A stretch of DNA of 64,000 bases from Phoenix dactylifera (taxonomy: Eukaryota > Streptophyta > Magnoliopsida > Arecales > Arecaceae): assembly GCF_009389715.1 (NCBI RefSeq), contig NC_052399.1, positions 28,963,146-29,027,145 on the forward strand, given 5' to 3'. Below the pieces are notes generated by a model. It was not told the DNA's origin and did not search any database. It worked only from the letters and a program-made list of their open reading frames with translations. Each line of letters opens with the position of its first letter. The first letter of the stretch is position 1. This document shows, piece by piece, positions 1 through 23,220 of this stretch. The translations under genes were made by a program, and so were the position numbers.

Positions 1-1573
1 TTTTGAGGACCATAAAGGCTATTCTCTCATAAAACATTATTATCCTTTTCATTATGCTACAATTCAAATAAAATTTAAACCAATGTGGTAAGTGGGGACT
101 TAGTCTTCACACAAGAATATCATGGTGATCCTTAATAATGAAAAAGAAAAAAAAAAGAAGAAGGGAATCTCTAGCATCAGCCTTTTTTCTAGTAGTGGGA
201 CAATTCTTGGATCGGGACAGACATGAGTAGTGGTTACCAATAGTTGGTGCATTAATGAAACCTAGAACCGACCGATGATGCCCTAGTTTGGCAAGTTCCC
301 ACTTCATATTTCAGACCATTAATTATTTTGGCTTCTTTGGTTGGATTAAATATGCCAAATGGTGGCCACAGGTTATGATTGGGGTCTAGGCAAGTCTACC
401 AAGCTAGCTGTTCCAAGCTGTAAAATTTCTCTTAAGATATGACGCATGTTTAACTCATGCAAGTTCTTACAATTTATATCTTCAAGCCTCTCTCTTCATC
501 AAGTTCAAAGTTCTCCATCTTCAATTTTATAAGACAAGTTAAGTGGACTAAAAATTAGTATAATTGCCATGTAATCATGCAAGGGACAAACTTCTCTCTT
601 ATCCTCATTCCATTTATCTTTTCATTTTAAGTGAAAATTTTTCTAAACTTGCTAAGATTTTTTTTCTCTGCCTTTGGAATTCTGACCGGTCCATTCCAAA
701 ACTATTTTTGAGTACTTATGAAGATTTTGCTAGTTGTACTGTTCAAATCCACGATCTAATAGAATTTTCAGTCCATTCATGCAAACAAGCTTTAAAAGCT
801 ATTGATAGCCTCATGATGGGGATATAAAATGGTAGTACATATTATCACATGAACCCATCAAGCAAGTTACTACTATGTGTGCATAGAAATTATATCCATA
901 TGAGATATCATGAGAAAAAAAATACATACGTAACATGGGGAAAAAATAAACTACTGGAACCAATAAACCCTTAAGCCTCAATCGGTGATGAAGCTTATAT
1001 AACACAGACAAACATATACTACTTAGTTAAGAATAGATATGTATGTAAACTAAGAATGTCACAATAAATTATTCTTCCACCAAAGGATGTAAAATTAATC
1101 TAAAATAGCACTCGTATTAACATTTTAAAGAAAAAGAAGATACTAAACTTACATCAAGCATCTCGGTTTGATAATTTACGCATAGACCTATTGATAAAAT
1201 TTTAAATTAATTGTGTAAGCATATAATTTTCTCTTGGTTGGTAACCTGATATTAATTAACAGGTGTGACATTATTTGCAACTTTTGTAACCACAATTGGG
1301 ACAGATCACCAACCAAACAAACGCAAGACCATTTTCATCATGATACCCCTAAAATCTCCATAAATTTTATTTTTCTATTTACTGAAAACCCCCTTCTAGA
1401 AGTGCCCAGGAATTGAGTAAATTACCTCTATGTCCTACCACTCTAATTTGTTAGAAGGTAAGAAGCTTATCAGGAGAAGAAGAAAGATATGAGAAGAAGA
1501 TAAAAGGGCAAAATTATAATTATATAAAAATTATATACATTTCGCAAATTCCCTCCAAATTCCCGTTATACCC
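1..1573. other. Intergenic, no gene recognised
   Basis: AT-rich sequence downstream of the membrane-protein gene on the minus strand. Open frames are short, low in complexity and resemble nothing I know. No clear terminal inverted repeat, target duplication or RNA gene was seen. The last part (about 1430-1560) presumably contains the 3' UTR of the minus-strand gene ending at 1574. Confidence 0.5.
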
Positions 1574-2173
1574 CTACAGTCCCATCGGCGACCTCCTCCG
1601 TGACGTCGCCGTCCAAACACTGTCGCCGTCCCACAACCGGACGACGCTGCCGTTAAGGGCCGTCAGGTCCTGGTAACGGTACCACCCAAGGTCCCCCCGC
1701 CTCCTAACCATCAAACCCTCCCACCCAAATCCCTCCAACGGCGCTATCGGCGCCGTCAAACGAGCCCGAACGAGACTAGCGCCGTCATTCTTCCGTCCGT
1801 TATCGACCTCCGCTTGCTCGTCACCGTCATCCTCCACGTCGAACCGGTCGCAGGAGCCGTAGTACGCCGTGAACCGGGCCTTGGGAGTGCCGGCGTCCTC
1901 CACGTGGCAGTGCAGGGCCCGTGCGGTCGGCTCGGGAGACCTCGGCACCGGCGCCGGCGCCGGAGCCGGGGCTTGGGCCGGCTCGGGCTTGGGAGGAGTG
2001 GGGGAGTGAGGGAGAGAGACGTCGGATCGGGATCCCACGGCCCGGATGCGCCAGAGGCCGAGGGCAGCTGCGAGGACGGCGAGGCCGGCGCAGAGGGAGC
2101 CGGCAGCGACAGCGGCGGGGAGGGAGTGGAAGCGGAGCACGATATCCTCCAGGGGCATTTCGAGGAGGTCCAT
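1574..2173 (-). CDS. Small single-pass membrane protein, plant family of unknown function
   Basis: Intronless frame of 199 residues. The frame extends further upstream, but the first ATG is the one opening MDLLEMPLEDIVLRF, so I start there. Residues about 18-40 form one hydrophobic helix rich in Ala, Leu and Gly, flanked by Arg, so a single membrane anchor is likely. A Pro/Ala-rich linker (about 52-80) follows, then an acidic stretch, then a C-terminal conserved-looking block with Trp, Gly and Arg (GDLGWYRYQDLTALNGSVV). From memory, other flowering plants have similar short proteins with a near-identical N-terminal anchor and the same C-terminal block, all without known function. Composition is GC-rich against AT-rich flanks, which is normal for a monocot single-exon gene. 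Topology and cell location are inferred only from the helix. Confidence 0.8.
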   Translation of the reverse strand: MDLLEMPLEDIVLRFHSLPAAVAAGSLCAGLAVLAAALGLWRIRAVGSRSDVSLPHSPTPPKPEPAQAPAPAPAPVPRSPEPTARALHCHVEDAGTPKARFTAYYGSCDRFDVEDDGDEQAEVDNGRKNDGASLVRARLTAPIAPLEGFGWEGLMVRRRGDLGWYRYQDLTALNGSVVRLWDGDSVWTATSRRRSPMGL

Positions 2174-2424
2174 TTCGGGAAGAGAACCCCAAAAAGTTGG
2201 TGGGCGAAATGGGAACAATATTTCGAGAGCCAGAGACCTTTGGCCTTGGGAGTTGGAGCAGGAGGTGGGAACGGGTAGGATATATAAAGAGAGGAGTGAG
2301 TAAATATGGGCCGTTGGATATGAAGGGAATCTGATGGGAAGATGCCAGGAATCGAGGGCGGGAGAAGGGAGATGCCACGGTAGATCCTATTCATCGGGGG
2401 AATAACCTTGAACGTCGGTCTCAC

Positions 2425-3364
<940 letters not shown>

Positions 3365-3402
3365 TTTTATACTAGACAAAGCAAAAAAACTATATACCAT
3401 GT

Positions 3403-3800
3403 ATTGGCACTGATAAATGCCATGTTTTGGAAATATGTATTAATTTATCTGCATATGTGTATTAGCTTGCTAAATAACTAATTTGCTTAATGTGTATCAT
3501 GTAGTCATGTTCGTGTACCGGTAAAATGTATATTTTAAAAATTGTGTACCAATTTATTTGGAAGTGTATTAGATTATTGCTGAACATGCATCAAAAAAAC
3601 TTACAATATGTATCAAAAAGTTAACAAGTGCGTACCACCTACCTACGTACTATATATTAGTAAATATGATGCTCTAGGAATTATGTATCAATTTAATTAA
3701 AGTTATGTATTGAATTGCTAAATGACTAATTTATTAAATGTATATCATTTGGCTATATACTGTATACTAATAAACATCATGTTCTGAAAACTGCATATCA
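3403..3800. repeat. Imperfect tandem array, unit about 105-130 bp, 3-4 copies
   Basis: The order of words recurs: a 'taaatrycatgttytggaaa' type start, then 'tgtatcaatttaatt', then 'gtattgaattgctaaatgactaattt', then 'gtatatcat'. Copies start near 3403, 3518, 3655 and 3765; the last is cut short by a TA run. Copies differ by many substitutions, so the array is old. It lies between two TA microsatellites, upstream of the ethanolamine kinase promoter. No coding potential is seen. Confidence 0.65.
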
Positions 3801-3809
3801 TTTTACTTA

Positions 3810-3847
<38 letters not shown>

Positions 3848-4486
3848 ATATTTTATTAGATAATTAATTTACTTTATATATATATATATATTATTTTTTT
3901 AATCATGTGACCGACAATATTCTTAGAAGAAATCCGAATTTGTGGATTTCTCTTCTACGGAAATGAGCCCAAATAGGAGCCCCTTCAACTTGTGGCCCAT
4001 GTATGCCCGCCCCCTGGCCGAACACCTGTCAGTGACTCAGTTTGCGAACGCTAAAATCAAGTGGGGCCCACCCGGGTGCTTTTGGTGCTCCTCCAGATGG
4101 AGCTTTCCTTTCTACAACCACACAAGGCCCAAACAAGAAGACAGAATGAGCGACATAAATGGCACGAGGGAAATCCGACGGTGGATCCAAAATCGTAGCA
4201 TACGGCCACTCCTGTGTACCGCTCTACTTTACACTGACGTGTTCAACGGTTATTGGAAGAAGCGGCAGAGATCTTCCGCCGAGACTTACAGACGGTTCTG
4301 GAGCCCAAACATGGTACCAAATGCGCTTTACGACACGCTTTACGATCTTGCGCGGTGGCATCTGTACCAATATTCACGTGCCACATGGCGTACAAGGCTG
4401 CGTTCCCCAACCGCCAGCTTTCGGAGCGGATCTTAGACGGTCGCGATGCAACAAAAGACTGACATGGGCGGCCGATATTAGTCCTG

Positions 4487-4494
4487 TATATAAA
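4487..4494 (+). promoter_or_regulatory. TATA box of the ethanolamine kinase gene
   Basis: A perfect TATATAAA lies 255 bp upstream of the kinase start codon. A start site about 25-35 bp downstream would give a 5' leader of about 225-235 nt. The first ATG downstream of that inferred start site is the kinase ATG at 4749, so no upstream ORF is expected. Confidence 0.6.
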
Positions 4495-4666
4495 TTTTAT
4501 GCGATACGGACCACCAACGAAAAGCTGTTTCCTGTTCGAGATAATTAGCCGATCCGGAGTGACCCCAAGAGGAGGAGCACGAGGGCTTGGGAAGCCAGAT
4601 CTCCGGTGGGAGAAGCTCCGGTCCTATCGGACCTGGTCTCGCGCTTCCTTTTCTCTCTTGTTCTTC

Positions 4667-4716
4667 TCTTCCTTCTCCCAGCGGACAAGCTCTCTTCCTT
4701 CTCCCAGCGGACAAGC
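4667..4716 (+). repeat. 24-bp direct duplication in the kinase 5' leader
   Basis: The same 24 bases (TCTTCCTTCTCCCAGCGGAC then AAGC) occur at 4667-4690 and 4693-4716, two bases apart. The copies are identical, so the duplication looks recent. It lies in the CT-rich 5' UTR between the TATA box and the start codon. Confidence 0.85.
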
Positions 4717-4748
4717 AACGAGAGAGATAAGGGCGAGGGAGGGAGGAG

Positions 4749-15946
<11,198 letters not shown>

Positions 15947-17317
15947 AGCATCAGCTCCCCTCCATTGCATTCCTTGTTTAACCAATCGCAGAGAACTCAC
16001 GGCTTCCCTGTTGTACTGTACAATATAATTTTTTTTTCTTTTGTAGCTGAAAGGGTGCGAGTTCAACAAGCCTATCATAGCTACTGATTCCTTTTAAATT
16101 CTTCTTGTATCCTGAAATAGAATGTGTCATGTCGGTGATAGGATCACCCATATTATTGGATCAATTAACATTAGAGTTCATTTCAATTATTGTATTCCTT
16201 TCCGTGATTATTCTCAGTAATATTTTTTTTCTGTTTTCCATGCAAAGATTAGTATGGTTTGTATATTACTGGTAAAACTGGAGGAGGCAACTGTTAAAGA
16301 TGAAGACTGCTTTGAAATAGAATTTCTAATAGTATCCCTACTAGGTGAGGATCCACATGGATGGATTAATGCATCATCTTGCATCAATAACATGGATGGG
16401 GAAAAAATAATTCTTGGGAGAAATGTATACTATTCGTACGCTGAATTTGACCTCACTACAACTCTTTGGCTTTGAGATAATTACCTTTGCTCCCCAACTT
16501 CATGTATGTGAGGTACCGTGAGGAAGAATTTAACTGTTTACTTCGATATGGCAGTTCGAGAAAAGGATGTGGAACTTAGATTTTGAAGACTCGATTTGAT
16601 TCGGCAGATAAAAATCAAATATCCGCATGTAGTTTACATGCTTCCAGTTTTCTGCTAGATATGTTATTATTATTTTTTTTTGGTGAAATTCTGCTGAAGT
16701 ATATTGATGACTTTAACAGAGAATGAATAAGAACGTCATCTTATCAAGTGCTGAGCACTGAAACCAGGTGAAAAGAGAGAATCTAAATCACTTTTTTAAT
16801 TATCCGAATCAAATAACCAATCAAAGTAAATCTAGTTCTGAACCAGCCAACGCACTCTTGGCTCCTCTTATAGACTTGGCCATGGTTCTAGGATTGTCAT
16901 CGCCCTCTTCCTCTTTGGGGAAAAGGAGACAACCATGCTTCTCCCATCCCAAGAGCAATGAGAAGAGGAAATTGCAACCCTAGCCCTGCTTAAATCAATC
17001 AGGGCATTAGCTATGGCAAGTTTTGACCCTGCAAGGTCTGTCTCTAGATTAAGTGATAGCTATTTCATTTGTTGTTGCAATTCCCAACAACATTTTGGAC
17101 TGAAAGTATACAGAATTTGGTGAGAAGGTGCAAGATGTGCAGCACCAATGAACTTAGCAAAAAGAGTTGGACATAGCCCAATATAACTGAACTTAAAGCA
17201 GTGATCATTAATGACACTAATACATGCCATGCTAAACATAAAATCTTTAACATTGTCGTTAAATATGAGTAGGCAATAGATATACAAAAAGAATGAGAAG
17301 AATTGACAGAAAGGCTT
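15947..17317. other. Convergent intergenic region (kinase and peroxiredoxin 3' ends)
   Basis: The first few hundred bases should be the kinase 3' UTR and about 17040-17317 the 3' UTR of peroxiredoxin Q, transcribed towards each other. A GC-richer patch at about 16840-16985 has no recognisable coding content. No RNA gene or bounded mobile element was seen. Confidence 0.5.
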
Positions 17318-20300
17318 TTATAGGCTTTGTAGTAGCTTCAAGGTCTCCTCTACATGCTTCTCTGGTTGAAATTGGTTGTTGTAAACCAATTGAACCGCCC
17401 CTTTTCTATCGATGACATAGGTCTGCCTCCCAGGCAATACTCCAAAAAGATCAGAAGGCACCCCCCACTCTTTCCTCACCTTATTCCCTTCGTCACTTAG
17501 TAAGGTGAATGGCAACCCATATTTTGTAGCAAATGCCTGTAGTCATCCAAAGTATATGATGTTAGTAGAAGGAAAGGGAACTTCAATAAGAAATCTTGCA
17601 GAATTCTGACATTTTGTTTTATGTTATTTTATTTTTTGTGATTATACATTGCTTCTGCTTCTCTGAAAAGGGCTTTCCATGTAGAACTTTACAAAAATAC
17701 TTCAAAAACTAGCACATCTTGGCTCGTTTGCTTCTTGGTAAACACATAATATGCAAAAGCACTTTTAGCTCTATTTAGTTTTAACAGGTTCAGCTCTAAT
17801 ACAACTTCACTGAGACATGGGTCTATATTAAAGATTTGCACTCAAATCATCAGATCAAATTTGTTTTGGGGTTTGTTCCGTGGCGAACCAAGTTAAATTT
17901 GAGTTTCCAAAATCCATTTACACCTCCCACGTCTGATTTAAGATAGGCAACTAAATTATTTAATGTTTATATGAAACCAATGAGCACAATAAGAAACCTA
18001 TTTTTTCTAATTTCTCCTGAAAAACAGACTTTTGTTCACCTTTCTCACCAGCAGAACGTTTGTTCCATGGTGAACCAAGTTAAATTTGAATTTCCAAAAT
18101 CCATTTACACCTCCCACATGTCTGATTTAAGATAGGCAACTAAATTAGTTAATGTTTATATGTAACCAATAAGCACAAGCAAAAACCTGTTTTTTTTCTA
18201 ATTTCTCCTGATAAACAGACTATTTGTTCACCTGTCTCACCTGCAGAACCTATCTAATTTCTCCTAAAAGCAGACTTTTGTTGTTACCTTTTATTCGGTC
18301 TCATTCACGGTCACTTTTTGTCCCCACATTTTCATTTATGATATGGTGCACATGCTTTTGAACTGCAGATGAGATAGGTTCTTCTATTATCATCTTGTTG
18401 TTTTTTGGAGGAATTATCATAGTGCTGTTGATCAAACAACAGATGTGATTGTGTCTAAGGGAGTGTTTAGTGAGTCCTTCACAGAGCATTACTTGTGTCT
18501 CAAACCTTGATAGATAAAGGAGGAGCATAAATCATATGTGCCTTTTTTTATTCGAATCACTCAACAAATTGTATTTGTCTTTACTATTCTAGGAATGACC
18601 AGTACTTGGATTTCATTAGAGATCAACATAAAACGGATGCTAGATTCATTGCACGGATCAAGCTCTAAGTTCTCGTAAACTGGCAAATTAAACATAGAAA
18701 GCATAAAATCGTAAACCATGATTACCTTGTGAGAAGCAGGGTCATCACCACTAATTCCTACAACCTCAGCTCCGGCTTTCTTAAACTTCTCGTAGGAATC
18801 CCTGAAGGCACAGGCCTAATGCAAGCCAAAAATGGTAATAATTAAACCGTTCTCAAGTCATTTTTACAGATCATAATGTTACCATTAAGAAATATGATCC
18901 TTATACCTTTCACTTTTTCTCATGTTCAATTGACATTAATAGGCAGGATAGAGCTTGTTAGTAGTTTAACACACAGCATCATTCTGTAGGGTAGCCCCCA
19001 ACTAAATTACTAGTGGATTTTCTAACATGATTCATTATTTCTGCCACAACAAAGAACTAACCAAGCTTTCAACATGATAGAAGGTGAGATTCAAAAGGAG
19101 TGGAAGTATTACATGGACTGAAAAGCAAGTTAGAATGGTGTCAATTGGCCTACCTTGGGACTAGCATGCCTGAAAAATATAACATAGCCTAGACTGAAAA
19201 AATAACATAATATCCAGAATGGTGGAGACCTACCATACAGACAGAGTAATGTCATAAATGAATTGCATCCTTGGAAACTTAGGTCATGCTCTGGTTTAAT
19301 AAGATTTTCTGATAGTAATATTCTAATCTGGTTGAATAAAATTGAACCCCATAAACCTACCAGAACAGTCACAATTGGGCTAACTTGACAATATCCCAAG
19401 ACAACAATAAGCAATCAAGGAGTGGAGCATAGGTACCATATCAAACATAGCCTTAGCACATCTATACCACACAAAACATAGCATCAGCACACCTATGTTC
19501 TTGAACCCCAAAACTGACCTCTTTGGTGCACCCAGGGGTTTCGTCAGCGGGGTAGAAGTAGACCACGGCTGGCTTGCCTTTGAACCTGGTGAGAGATACA
19601 TTCCTACCATTTTGGTCTTTCAATGTAAAAGGTGGTGGAACATCACCTTTGGACACCTACAAAATTCAGACCAACCAAATTTCCTTTTGAAGTTAGCTTT
19701 GCATTAGATTGCAACATAACACCGATCAATGACAATGTGCAGATAATATATGAAAGTCATATGCTTAAGAGTAGCTATAGCTAATAATCCAAAAACATGG
19801 TTCATTTTACAAGCACTGAGCTTGGCATTTGAACAAATAGAGCACAGATCAACAAGGAACAAACAAAACTTGGAGTTCAAATTTCTTTGAGAAGTCAAGC
19901 TTGTGGTTCGAATCAATCGATTCTTCTTTTGAAATCTGTGTTTCTTGTTAAAATAATAAATCGCTAATTGACGACAAGGAACAAATGGCATATTGAATCC
20001 TAAGCTCTGGGAACAGCATATTGATAAGCTCTGCGAATCTTTATCTTACTGATGCAGTAAAAACACTGACCAACGAGAAAAAAATGACCGTTTTCTTTTT
20101 GTGAGAAAAGAAAAGTTGTCTTCAAACAAATCCATTCCCCTGTTAGAACTAAGCTTAGCATTGGGTTCCATTAAAGCACTAATCAACAACTAGGAACAGA
20201 TGACAAGTGGAACGCTAAAGCCTCCAAGAAAAACATTGTCTATGGCTCAAAACAATCCAGTTATCCGTTGAAAACAAAGCATGCACACACACACACACAC

Positions 20301-20851
20301 AAAGCCCACTAAGCAACAACTTGAAATAAATTACATTTGGAATGCGAAGCATTCAGAAAAACATAGTTTCTGGCTCAAACCAATCCAATCTTCTGTGAAA
20401 AACTAAAGATGTCATCAGAATATGATAAAAAATAGCAAGCAAGCAACCATAGACATTTGCAAGCCGCACTCTTAGTTAAACAACAGTGACTCAAATCAAC
20501 TCAAAGTTTAACATTTGTAAGCCATCCTTAGTTAAACCACAGTGATTCAGATCAACTCGACTCCCTCAGTGACAACAAAACTCAAGTATGTAATGTAAAT
20601 AACACATGGCAAATAAAGGGCATGGTGCTGGGGATTAAATAGCTTGTGTGGCAAACCTTTGCATGAATGGGAGTCCTTGGGGATAAAGGACGAGGGGAAG
20701 AAGAGGTGGCGAGGTTGGGGAGACTAAGGCCATAGAATTGGGAGTTTGATGATTTGGAGAGGAATGAGATTATTTGTGAAGCCGGATTCTTAGACATTGT
20801 TGGTCGGACCAAGGGGAGCGGGTGCTTGGGAAGAGAGGTGCAAGAAGCCAT
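17318..20851 (-). CDS. PRXQ: Peroxiredoxin Q, chloroplastic, 4 exons
   Basis: Thiol peroxidase that reduces hydrogen peroxide and organic peroxides using thioredoxin; in plants it sits in the chloroplast, associated with thylakoids. Exons in order of transcription: 20657-20851, 19519-19656, 18726-18815, 17318-17536. All introns are phase 0 with GT-AG ends. The product is 213 residues. Residues 1-65 are Ser/Pro-rich and basic with no acidic residues, as in a chloroplast transit peptide; exon 1 encodes just this part. The mature part begins [17 protein letters not shown]. The active site [17 protein letters not shown] has peroxidatic Cys108 and resolving Cys113 five residues apart, the hallmark of the PrxQ/BCP branch. 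The C-terminal part ([20 protein letters not shown]) is also typical. The chosen start opens [11 protein letters not shown]; the frame upstream lacks an ATG. An ATG in another frame at 20940 would overlap the start if it is transcribed. Confidence 0.96.
17871..18288. repeat. Tandem duplication of about 190 bp in peroxiredoxin Q intron 3
   Basis: Copy 1 (17871-18057) and copy 2 (18058-18249) both start with GTTTGTTCC and end with GCAGAAC, and match over their full length with few changes and small indels. A third partial copy (18250-18288) repeats only the 'taatttctcct...cagacttttgtt' part. The duplication is abutting and shows no transposon ends, so unequal exchange or slippage is likely. Confidence 0.85.
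20175..20560. repeat. Diverged tandem repeats in peroxiredoxin Q intron 1
   Basis: Two copies of an about 130-bp unit start near 20175 and 20306; shared words are AACAACT, then AGAAAAACAT, then TGGCTCAAA-CAATCCA. Downstream, two shorter copies of an about 55-bp unit lie at 20454-20511 and 20512-20560, sharing CATTTG-AAGCC, CTTAGTTAAAC and CAGTGA. A (CA)n run lies at about 20284-20301. Related words occur near 19850, so the intron may have grown by repeated local duplication. Confidence 0.6.
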
Positions 20852-20989
20852 TGAAATGAAATGGAAAGACTTGTTTCCCTTCTTGTGGGGGAAGGGGTGG
20901 GTTGGGATTGGCTCATATTGGATGGGTTTGAGGGAAACATGGATGAGATGGGATTGATGGAATTTGGACGTGGCCAAAAGCAAACCTTA

Positions 20990-21410
20990 GTACAAAACCA
21001 TGGCCACAAAAATCTTCTTGTTCTCTAAATTACTATAACTCTTTTTGTTGGACATTAATGGTGTGGCGACCACCAATTATATATTACTGTTTTTGTTGAT
21101 GGTGATAAACCAGCTACTCTAGGATAAGCTCAGACGTTATCCGAATACCAATACCATCTTGGTCCTCTTTCTAGTACCTACCCACCTAACAGGATCTATA
21201 CGTTTGCCTCCGCAGTTGGCCAACGCATCAAGATCATGCAGGGCTCTTCTTGAAATAAAGCTGAAAGTAAAATCTCAAGAGTTTCGGCAAGCTCTTTCAA
21301 TTACATCGACAAATTGGTTATTACACTGCTGAGAGCCGACCCAAGTTGCATTATTCACTGGCAATTAAGCAGGATGGATGCTTTGTGATTGACTATTTTT
21401 GAAGTTTTTC
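20990..21410. other. Intergenic upstream of peroxiredoxin Q
   Basis: Promoter side of the minus-strand peroxiredoxin gene. A very short upstream ORF of four codons (ATG at about 21001 on the minus strand) is possible if transcription starts further out. No convincing TATA box was found and no other gene is recognised. Confidence 0.4.
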
Positions 21411-21839
21411 TATGAGAGGACCAATGCGGACATATATTTAATCTCATATCAGTTATTTGCTGGATAGATTTTGGGTAGTTATATAAAATTAAAAAACTCA
21501 AATAATATTTTTTGGTTAGTCATTTTAGGCTAGATCTTGGACCATTACAAATGGTATCAGCCTATAACTTATGTGGACTTGGGACACTGCAGCACGAATT
21601 TATTAAGGCTGATCATGGGCCGATCGTGGTGCTTGTGATTAGATTTGAATAGATTTGAATTTTTAGCCTGATGAAGACGTTAGGGCTTAAACGGAAGGAG
21701 TATGTGAGAACCTGTGCGGACGTGTATTTAATCCCACATTGGTTATTCGTTTGATAGATTTTGGATACTTATATATGATCAAAGAACCCAAATAATATCT
21801 TTTGGCTAGCCATTTTTAATGAGGTCCTAAGTTGTTACA
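21411..21839 (+). mobile_element. TRIM-type LTR retroelement (fossil), 429 bp
   Basis: Two direct repeats of about 139 bp (21411-21549) and 137 bp (21703-21839) serve as LTRs. Both end in TTACA, and the right one begins TGTGAGAACC. The internal part begins right after the left LTR with TGGTATCAG, a primer-binding site complementary to initiator tRNA-Met, and ends with a purine-rich tract before the right LTR. There is no coding capacity, as is normal for terminal-repeat retrotransposons in miniature. The LTRs look about three quarters identical by eye, so it is an old, degraded copy. The internal part also carries CTGATCATGGGCCGA, shared with the MITE at 6875. Confidence 0.75.
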
Positions 21840-22239
21840 TCCTCGTTACATATTGTGAATCTCCTAATAAATTAGAAATGCTTCCATGTCCATTAATTTC
21901 TACCCCAAATTCTACAATCTATCCATGCTATCCAAATTATTAACAAAAACTCTAGTTATTCATGAATCTTAGCTTAATAGCTTGGCAATATAACCCAAAT
22001 AAATCATAGATTTTTCATTTATAAATCTGCAAGTTGTTTAGAAGTTATAAGAATATTCGAATTAGTTAATATCAGTGCCTGCGGCAATTTTGTGTTCCTG
22101 TTTCAACGTGTAACCTCTTATTTCAATAAACCATATGAGGATGTTTTAATTACTCCATGTACTTTTTTTAAAAAAATAATGTTTCTAAAGTTTTCGTAAA
22201 CTTTTTTGCTAATTATTCGTCCATTGCCCATGCTAACTT

Positions 22240-23220
22240 TAAATTCTAAGGCTCTATTTGGAATTGCCGTTGGAAGTAGAGCTTTTTTTATTGAAAGCTA
22301 TTTACTATTTCAAAATTACATTCCTAAAGTGCTGTAAAATTTTGATATATATTTGGTAACCAAAATGAGAAAGTACTTCAGGAAAGCCTGGACATTTTGA
22401 GAGAGCAGCCCTTCACCTAGTCTCGTCATAAAGCGGGCCCAAGTTCAGGCGGTAGAAGTCACACGTATTGGTCCATCGAATGGGCCTTTAATAGCTCGAG
22501 GCACCTCGAGCTCTACTTCTGCTCTTGTAGCGTCTTGGATGGTATTTTTCATCTAGGAGCCTCCACCCCTAAGTTTCCTCATGGTCAACTTTGATGGATG
22601 CGTGCTTGATGGTGGAAGGAGAGGTAGTGAAGGCTTCATCGTTAGGGGCCCGGACTCCATAATGGTTGCTGTTGGTGGATGCTAGATCTTCGACACCTCT
22701 GTTCTAGAAGCAGAGTTGGGAGCATCATGAGCTGGTCTTGGTTATGCATGGTGTCGAGGGTGACTCGGCACGATGATCGGCTGGATCCGGGAGGCATTGG
22801 TGGCATGGGTGGGCGCCACCCCCTGCTTCGAGCATCCGAGCCATGGTGAAAGGCAATGTTGCGTTCCAGACTGGGCACATTTACAAAGAGACGAATGGAG
22901 CCGCATATTGAGTGGCCTTGTACATGGCTGATCACTCCAAGGGGACCCTGTGGGTCAGAAAAAGGGAGCTGCCTAAATTACTCCATTATGTGTTGTTTTT
23001 TGACTTTTTTGAATGTATCCATACTAGAAATGTATGAGTCATCCACTGTAGCCAAAAAAAAAAAAAGAGAGAAAGTACTTTTGATAAAATGACAATAAAG
23101 AATATTGCATAGTGAGGTGAGATATAATACAATATAATATTATATTATTATATATTAAAATATTATAATTATTAAAATATTATTATAATATAGTATAATA
23201 TAATAGTATAATATCATCGC
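22240..23220. repeat. AT-rich dispersed repeat interrupted by a LINE
   Basis: The sequence starting 'ggctctatttggaattgcc' (22250) runs up to 22378 and resumes after the LINE at 23081, ending in a TATAATA-rich stretch at about 23110-23215. The opening resembles the ends of common plant MITE/hAT-like elements. No clear opposite end or target duplication was found. Confidence 0.4.
22379..23068 (+). mobile_element. 5'-truncated LINE (L1-type), RNase H domain and 3' end
   Basis: Only the last about 690 bp of a non-LTR retrotransposon. Translation, with frame changes, gives FLMVNFDGCVLDGGRR and GSEGFIVRGPDSIMVA, the start of a plant LINE RNase H domain. Further on come HIYKETNGAAY, ALYMADHSKGTLW and FFDFFECIHTRN, its C-terminus. 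At least two in-frame stops lie within the domain (after VGGC and ELGAS) and the frame shifts after it, so it is dead. An A-rich tail ends the element at about 23053-23066. A 12-bp direct repeat GAGAAAGTACTT flanks it (22367-22378 and 23069-23080). Truncation at the 5' end, a poly-A tail and the target duplication are standard for LINE insertion. Confidence 0.85.

Noticed and set aside
1756-2424. 222-codon minus frame and plus-strand frames over the membrane-protein gene
   Set aside because: Arg/Pro-rich shadow frames; only the 199-residue frame has an anchor and a conserved-looking C-terminus.
20770-21009. Frame overlapping the peroxiredoxin Q start on the same strand
   Set aside because: A different frame without homology; could matter only as an overlapping uORF if transcription starts upstream of 20940.
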